Positions 1 through 7,400 of a stretch of 10,224 nt of DNA are shown here, piece after piece; position 1 is the first letter of the stretch; every line of letters begins with the position of its first letter. The DNA is from Cephalothrix simula. Lineage: Eukaryota > Nemertea > Palaeonemertea > Archinemertea > Cephalotrichidae. The DNA lies in the NCBI GenBank assembly GCA_035591015.1, contig JAXIUW010231063.1:1-10224 (forward strand), given 5' to 3'. The notes beneath the pieces were generated by a model. It was given only the letters and a program-made list of their open reading frames with translations. It searched no databases and had not been told where the DNA came from. A program made the position numbers and the translations under genes.

Positions 1-362
1 TGCCTCATCCAATTTTTCCATCCATCCGTGTACTTCAAACACATTAAGGGAAATTAATATTGGTTTTAATGGTTAACATTTTATTACAAACATTAATAAA
101 TAAATTTTGAAATACATGTACAAAAACAATTTGAAATACATATACCACAAAGCATAGAGATAAAACATATGCATAGAGAAAATCAGCAAGCTCAAGTGTT
201 TAAAAATCATAATGTAAATTTGCATAATATATGCAAAAATGTAAAAAAATATAGCTAAATAAAAACGATAAGAACCGAATGCTCTGATCCTGTGTGATCT
301 GGTGTAGTGTTTATGCTTTCTCTCTTCACAATTACAAAATCTATTTCTGAAGTCATCCTAAC

Positions 363-449
363 CTGGAACAACGATATTATGAATTCTAGTACCGAAATTA
401 TGTTATCTTAAATTCTAGTACTGGACCAACGTTATTTTGAATTTTAGTT
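363..449. repeat. Imperfect tandem repeat, about 29 bp, three units
   Basis: Units start near 363, 391 and 421. The first and third (CTGGAACAACGATATTATGA and CTGGACCAACGTTATTTTGA at their starts) agree at about 24 of 28 positions; the middle unit shares mainly its AATTCTAGTA end. It is a small degenerate minisatellite. Confidence 0.6.
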
Positions 450-848
450 TTCTAGGAATTGTTTTTGTCTTATCGTAGTTTCAGTACTGCTTAACTGCAA
501 TTTTTCTATACTCAAAATCACTTTATCCCTCTAATATTGCTCAAAAAATCCTTTTTTAACTTTTTTTGCCCTTGTAATTTTTCATCTTAAAAGTTTAAGA
601 ATTCTTCACTGAAAAACTTTGAAGTAAATAGTTTTTATAAATGCTTTAAAGGGATGCAATCTGTTTACAATGCATAGTTTATCGTGTCCTATTGATGCTT
701 AATTAAAAAACAACAGTTAAAAATTTGAAATAAAAGAAAAAAATGGATCTTATTAAAACCTCAATAAAGTCATTACGGACCGCTTGTGGTCGCTTAAAAA
801 CGTATTTGGTATTCTTTTTAACGACAAATTTAAAAAACGAAATTTGAC

Positions 849-1042
849 TATGGGTCATTTTAAATCAAAAGTCGAGCTATGTGGGTTTTGTAAAATATCT
901 GTTATAATCTGTTATTCACACATTTTGTGCCAATCAAATTGTCCCGTGGAAGAATCTGATTGGTCTAATGCAGTGCCGGAGCGGAACTCGCATAACAGAT
1001 TCAGACTAGTTTGTAAACAAGGCTAATTTAAAATGACCCTAT
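849..1042. mobile_element. Foldback MITE-like element with nested inverted repeats
   Basis: The terminal inverted repeats GGGTCATTTTAAAT (852-865) and ATTTAAAATGACCC (1026-1039) match perfectly over 14 bp and are flanked by TAT on both sides, a possible 3-bp target duplication. Inside are further nested pairs: ATAATCTGTTAT (near 904) with ATAACAGATT (near 993), and CCAATCAAATT (near 931) with AATCTGATTGG (near 954). The whole unit could fold into one hairpin of about 190 nt. It has no coding capacity and would depend on another transposase. Confidence 0.7.
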
Positions 1043-1175
1043 ATGTGTCTGTGATTTAAAAACACTGTTGAACCCAAAACGCACTGATGATTGTTGAACA
1101 TATACTTGAACACAATTCCACAACCACTGGTATTCAAGAAAATGCACAGTGTGATCATTTTCATTAACCCACCCA

Positions 1176-1406
1176 TTAAGAAGTTAGTGCTCTTTGTAAT
1201 AATGACTCCTTATTACTTCTGAGCAAGTTCCAATGACTTTGAGCCAGTTCAACCTGTCGATCAGTGATACCAGAGTGTTGCAAAAGTAACTCAGCTTTAG
1301 CTATAATAGACTGCAATTGGTTCGATCGTATTAAAAGTTTCTTCTCTTCTTTAAATAGCTGTTTCTTAATTTTCTCTTGCTTAAATTGCATCCTTGTCCA
1401 CTTAGA
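1176..1406 (-). CDS. TRPA1: TRPA exon q: C-terminal helix and stop codon
   Basis: It encodes residues 766-841 and the stop TAA at 1176-1178. The acceptor is TCCAATTACAG in phase 0. The first half (KQEKIKKQLFKEEKKLLIR) is strongly charged and helical, with leucine, isoleucine and phenylalanine spaced for a coiled coil, fitting the C-terminal bundle that binds polyphosphates in TRPA1. A second amphipathic helix follows (RQVELAQSHWNLLRSNKESL). An internal ATG (codon 771) is not a start, because the exon reads through in phase from the acceptor. Confidence 0.9.
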   Translation of the reverse strand, partial: SKWTRMQFKQEKIKKQLFKEEKKLLIRSNQLQSIIAKAELLLQHSGITDRQVELAQSHWNLLRSNKESLLQRALTS

Positions 1407-4400
1407 CTGTAATTGGAAAATTTCTTAGTTTTAGGCTTTAAATATATATTTCATAATAATGGTCTGGAGTGTGATTCGACGTGGAATTCGAAAAAAACAC
1501 GAACACGAAGTGCGAGTGTTTTCGTGCTCGAATTTTTTCGATAATTACGCATCGAATCGTTTAATAATAATTATAATTACAAGATCAATATTATTTGTCG
1601 TGATTTTATCCTTTATTTGGTATTTATTCATTGTATTGTTTATATGCACTAATTTTTTTACCCCAATACATGAGTCATGATCAGTAATTCGGTCACAACT
1701 GAACGCTGATTTGTCGATTAATGGGAGTGACACGTTCACGTGATAAAATCATGACACAAAATCAATACGTGATTAAGCGACTGGCGTACTTGTTATTACG
1801 CGAGTCAAATTGAAAAGGGCCGTCTATGCAAATTAGTTACGCGGAGGAAAAAATAATTTTCTAACCATATAAGGAAGTGTTGTATTCAGGGCCTAATTGT
1901 TAGAGTTCCAAAGTGGTCACGTGATGAAAAGGTTCTAATACCACTACAGATCGTGTAATTATAGAGAGAAATATATTCACAAATCAACGAAAATGTTTCG
2001 ATTGTTTTAAAACCTTACCATTTCTGGTGTCAATTTCTTTTCAAGGCTTTTAGCTGTCTCAACTCCTTCCATTCTTAGGAATGCCCCTTTCAAGCCTGTC
2101 AACTGGTTTGGTGCAAAGGTTTCGCATCTTATGGTTGCATATCGTCTTACGAAGTTAGGTAGTAGACTCTCTACTCCAAGGGCTAAATCAACCTTTAAAA
2201 AACATCGTGGACAAAATTGATTCATATAAGGTTATTATACAACTTTCTGAGTGCAATATTTGAGCAATGACTACTCATATATCACGAAGGAACGTCGAAT
2301 AAATGTTTTATTCACCAATATTACAAAAATTCGACAGATACGTATCATGAAAATGTTACAACCGGTCATAAATATTCATATTGGTTTTATAGCCTTATTA
2401 TGTTGTGGTACGTTCATTTGCAGTCTTGATGGACCTTACCTGCATTCCAAGTCGTTTTAGCGCTGCCTGGCGCTGTACTGCTTTAATGTCATCGACGGCC
2501 AAACCAACCTAGGAAAATGATTGACGTCAGGATTTGCATAAATTTGTTTTCTTTTTTATTTCTAAAATAATAGAGACCTGGCCCTATGGGTAGGGTCATG
2601 GACAGTTTGGTATTTAACAGTTATGCGACACTTTGGGTCACAGATATACATGGGTCACTTTCTGCAAGTTGACCAAATTATCCGTTTGGCCATTCCATGA
2701 CAAAACCTAATTCCTTTTGATAATGCCAACATTTCCTAATTGATATTTTGACTTACCAATAGATTCATAAGTAGAATTCCAATTAAAACATAAAAGAGAA
2801 TCAAAACAATGTTTGATAAGGCGACATAGAAAACATTTGTGGTGTAGTCGTTCTCCGAAAACATTGTCATAAAAATGGCCTCATATTTGAGTTCACCTCC
2901 CATCATAACCAGGATCTTGAGCATAGATCTTTCCACTGTACCAAAATCAATCTGAAAAAATGTTTGATAATCGTCTTGAGAATACTCTTTAGTAGTGATA
3001 TTATTTTAACATTTTAGCGAAATGCAATGGCAGGATGGTCGAATGGTTAAAGGTGCTCCACCAACATAGGTCATGACGTCATGAAATCTTTCGTTAGGAC
3101 GAGCGCGGGGTCGAATCTTACCATCGGCAGATCGGTGTTATAAAAGTGGAGCGGGGACTAGGTACAGCGAAAGCACCCAAAGAGCTCTGTGTACATATGG
3201 GCTTTCCATGCTGCGATAATAAAAACTCTAGCGGTATATAGAAAATAGCGGAAGTCGATAACATCACATTTAATTTCATAATCTACCTGGTTTTGCAGTA
3301 AAATGAAGAAGGCCAAGGCAAAAGCTACCACGAAAACTATAAACACCAAGGAAAATCTGACAAAAGTTGTCATTATATCCGTTATCATGACCACGTATAT
3401 CCCAATGCTTGGTAATTTTCTCATGAACAGTACGAGATCCATCCATCCTAGAAAAACAGCTATTGCAGCCATATCCCATTGCCAAACCTGAAAATTATTT
3501 TACAAGAATTTGGTTACTTTTCATCACCATCCATCATAAATGTTATGAGTCAAGTTTATGAACATAATTAAAAACCTCTGGTCAGTGTTCTGGTCAATTA
3601 AATTCTGGACTACGTCAGCTGGACAATTTAGTAAGTCGGAAATAGATAAAATAGTTAGTGATATACTAATATAGACCAGATTCTGTTAGCATATAATGCA
3701 AACTTTAAAATCAATTTACTTACACTTCTAAGTCCTGTTTCTTTTTGGCAATCATTAAAATCAACGACCACAAGCAATGCAGTTATACACAATCCCCATT
3801 CTATTACATTTTCTATTCCTAAATATTTTGTTTTTTGGGAGATGATTTGAAACAACTGTAAAAAAGATTTTTTCCAAAATAGAAAATTGAAAATATTTTG
3901 ATTCAATTTTTGAAACAGAAAATTTTGATTGCTATCTGTTGTCAGACTACTAAATGTTTTTGGACATGTCGGGCCAAAAGTCTGATAGTCAAAATCTCGA
4001 AACTTAGAGTACATTGATCTCCTAGACAAGGGGCTTAGGGTGGGTGGAGATTGTTGACTCGAGTTTTTAAAAACACCTGAAGATGTATTTAACAAGCTGT
4101 AAAAAAAAATGGAGCTCTAGCTGTTATGAATGTCATAAAAACCGGATATCCTCTTACGCCATACTTTTTTATGAAGCCAAATTTCAAAAAATTAAAAAAA
4201 GAACTTTAGGGACAACCCCCTCTCAAATATCGTTTTTTTTACATTCCCAAAGGTCTAAACTTTCGATTGACATGAAAAGTTTTGGTCCTCCATCCCCTCG
4301 ATTATGACAATAAGGATTTCCGTAGACCCTAGGGCCTATTTATAATGGGAATCTATATGCTTGTGAATTGGTAGTCTTACGCCAAATGACTTACCTCTCG

Positions 4401-7400
4401 TAGAATATATACACCAGACGAACCCATCATTACATACTGTGCTATTCTTCTCCAAAAGGAATATGTGACAGTAATTCCGTTATCTTGAGCGTATTTTCTT
4501 ATACTTGCACATGACATGTTTATTGTTACTGGGTATTGATCTCTATAATCAAAATAATTTCAACTACAGCATCTCTAAAAAAAACCTTGAAAGTGATCCA
4601 AACCTACTTCGTGATTTCTGGATAAAAATTCTATACTTACTTAACGATTGAATATGGTGGTGTTAGTGTTAAAACAAATGCTGTCAAAAATGTTAGATAA
4701 GCTACGTAAGCACAAATATTCATATAATAAACGTATCTCCCATAAATGTGCCATTTATACATCAGTAACGCTTGGCATAGAGGGTGAGTGATAAGGTCTT
4801 CTCTATTTTTTTTTACCTGAAATTTAATAATTAAATAATTATGAGGATGAGTGATAAGGTGTTCTCTATTTTTTGTACCTGAAATTTAATAATGTACCCT
4901 GAAACTTGTAAATAAGAACTTACCATTATCCATAATGGGTGATTCTCTTTTATTTTTGAATCATCAGTTATATACTTATTAACTCTTGGTTTTACCCTGT
5001 TTGTTAAATCATCATATACAGTAACTGAAATTAATCAAATCTTTTTTAATTTCGTGATTTACTTGGGTTCAAGCTACTAATTCAAAGTATATGGGTTTCC
5101 CTTATAAAAGTACAAAACAAAAACGTCTATTGCGACTGTCATGGACTTTCAATCAACAAGTGTGATACCTCTTTGGAAAACTGATTTTATGCACATTCTA
5201 AAAACCAAATAAAATCACGGGGTCAGTCGTGTCGAAAATTTTTATTATCCAGTTTATGAAGTCCTTAAAAAATGCGCCATTATACGCGCGAATTTCTATT
5301 CCAAAATGACTTCCGGTTTTTGACACTTAAAATTGCTACACCTATTTCAGCTTTTTACATGTTTTAAATAACATCTGTGTGCATTTATTTCAAGTCCAGT
5401 AAAACCTCTACCCTATCCTATCCATATTGACCCCGTTGCTGAGGAATCAATACTTTTATAGTTAGAGGATTTTGACTATCACGTTTTTCGGTTATCAGCC
5501 AAATAGGAATTAGTAGATTAAAACCACTTTAGACCAGTTTAGGTATACGGTATCTTTTTATCAAGAAATTCAATTTTATTTTCTTTTACCTGGGATCCTG
5601 ATCGGGATGTAAGAATTAAGTGGAAACTTACTATCTATTGAAGCAGTTTCATCCTTTGATTCTCCCTTCCAATCACAAAATGTATCGTCTAGAAACTCAT
5701 AAGAGAATGTGATTGCAAAATCGGGATGTTCCGATTGTAAATTATTTGATTCGCAGCATTGATCAAAGACCTTTTTTGCAACATCTGAAATTTGAGTAAA
5801 GAAAAGTAGCAGGATATAATTCAAAATGAATAGATACATCCTCAATTTTTTCGGTGACTTACCTGGCATATGATTTATTAATTTTCTTATAGGTGTTGTT
5901 CTTATTCCAGTTCCTAGATCCGTGTGTTCGTTTCTTAGAGCTGCTCGCCATCTTTTCGATGTCACAATTACCATGGCAACATCTCTGACAAATAAACATA
6001 GTATGCTAATTTCATCAAATTTAATGAGTAATTTCTAATGTTTTTGATTCGTGGTTCCCATACTTATTTAATGCACTTCTTTTTCATTGAGGTGAGTAAA
6101 ACCTCTGGTAAAACTAAGGGCCATATTTTGAAATCATTTTCCCAAACTACATGAATATTGTGCTATAGGCCCCTATATAAAATTTATTTCAATTTTTTTG
6201 AAAGGCGAAAAAATATTCTTGTTGACTATTATTTTCCCTCCACATCAGCACAACGAAGGAGATAAATCTCTCTGCTCCCTTCATTTTGAGGCATTTTCCC
6301 TGCTCCTTTTGGCATCATTCTCATTGCTCCATTTATTTTCATCAGGTGTCTCCCTCCCTTTCTAGAATCAGCGCATTCTCCCTGCCCCCAAATGCTCCCT
6401 CTACACCTTCAGAGCCTCAAACAGGGTTTATTTCAGATTTACTTTAAAAGTAAGATTTCTCTACCAATCGGGTAATTTCTGTCAACATAATATTGATAAC
6501 TTACTTGTGATTTTTAATAATTGCCAAATCTAAGCAATTTCGACCCCATTTATCAATTTGAACGATGCTCGCATTCCTCGACAGTAGTAATTTTACCATG
6601 TCCACGTGACCATTCCTGCTCGCCATCAGTAAAGGTGTGAGCTATGTAAAAGACAATAAATCAATTTTATCAGGGGGATATTTCATATCCCCATCCCCTG
6701 TTTTTATCATGGAAATCCCCATTTTCATTACTACTACCATTACTCATGTTGATACTCAACGGTATAGTTTCTGCTGAAAAATAGGATGATAATCGTATCG
6801 CCTTGATACGCAAGATGGCCATTGCTCTCTACTTCTTTTACTTCCTTTCCATAACTTTTCAATATTTCTTTCTATCAATACTATTCAATTACATGTACTT
6901 TTATCAGAATCAGACACCGGGCGTAATTTTGTTTAAATCTGGCTCTTGACACCCACCACCCAAATTATCTGACATTATGTGAAGTTATCTGACACCGGCC
7001 CAGGAGACCACCCAATTTATCTGACAAAAACGATAATTTATCTGACGTCAACATACTATTCTACACCAACCGAATTCAACCAATTTATGACATAATTTAA
7101 ATTTGCGTGCCACTTGCCATTGACACCAGACAATTTTGCTCAAGTTAAACTGATTTCAGATAAATCTATAGGGAATTTCAGTGTTACTTTGCAGTAAAAT
7201 ACGGAAAACATAATTGTTTACATTTGTGGTCGTTATCAGTCGGCTTCTCGCTTAAGCGCCTTCGGTTTAGACCAGCTGTCAATGCGTGTTTAATGAATTA
7301 CTATCAAAAATAATCGTACTTATTTCAAAATAACTTATTAAAAAGTGTGAAAATAATTTTTAAGCGATTCTTAAGAAGAAAGTTGTCGTTCGAATTTTTT

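Larger units (their letters stand above)
1..1175. other. Downstream flank or 3' UTR, no gene seen
   Basis: AT-rich sequence after the stop codon, with stop codons in all frames at short intervals. The nearest canonical minus-strand AATAAA is at 80-85, about 1.1 kb past the stop, so either the 3' UTR is long or a variant signal is used. It contains a 29-bp tandem repeat (363-449) and a foldback element (852-1039). An 80-codon open frame at 784-1026 on the plus strand lies mostly inside the foldback element and has no recognisable protein features. Confidence 0.6.

Noticed and set aside
784-1026. Plus-strand 80-codon open frame with cysteines
   Set aside because: Most of it lies inside the foldback element and mirrors its inverted repeats; there is no recognisable domain and its opening codon ATG is not within a clear gene context.
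2251-2460. Plus-strand open frame of 69 codons
   Set aside because: It runs antisense across an intron and the start of exon o, with no protein features; a chance frame.
2522-2529. CRE-like TGACGTCA near an acceptor, and another at 7043-7050
   Set aside because: Eight-base matches inside introns are expected by chance or as part of repeats; no promoter context.
3029-3130. Functional tRNA gene
   Set aside because: The acceptor stem does not pair, the T stem is weak and no clear anticodon arm forms.
3158-3286. Read-through of the S5 exon past its donor (VDYEIKCDVIDF...)
   Set aside because: Splicing at GTAGAT aligns S5 to the pore helix without a gap, while the read-through has no family match and ends in a stop.
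3856-4095. Open minus-strand frame continuing upstream of the S3 exon, possible extra exon
   Set aside because: The translation does not resemble TRPA, and the acceptor TTTTTTACAG at 3856 gives a gapless match of LFQIISQK to the family right after the S2 exon.
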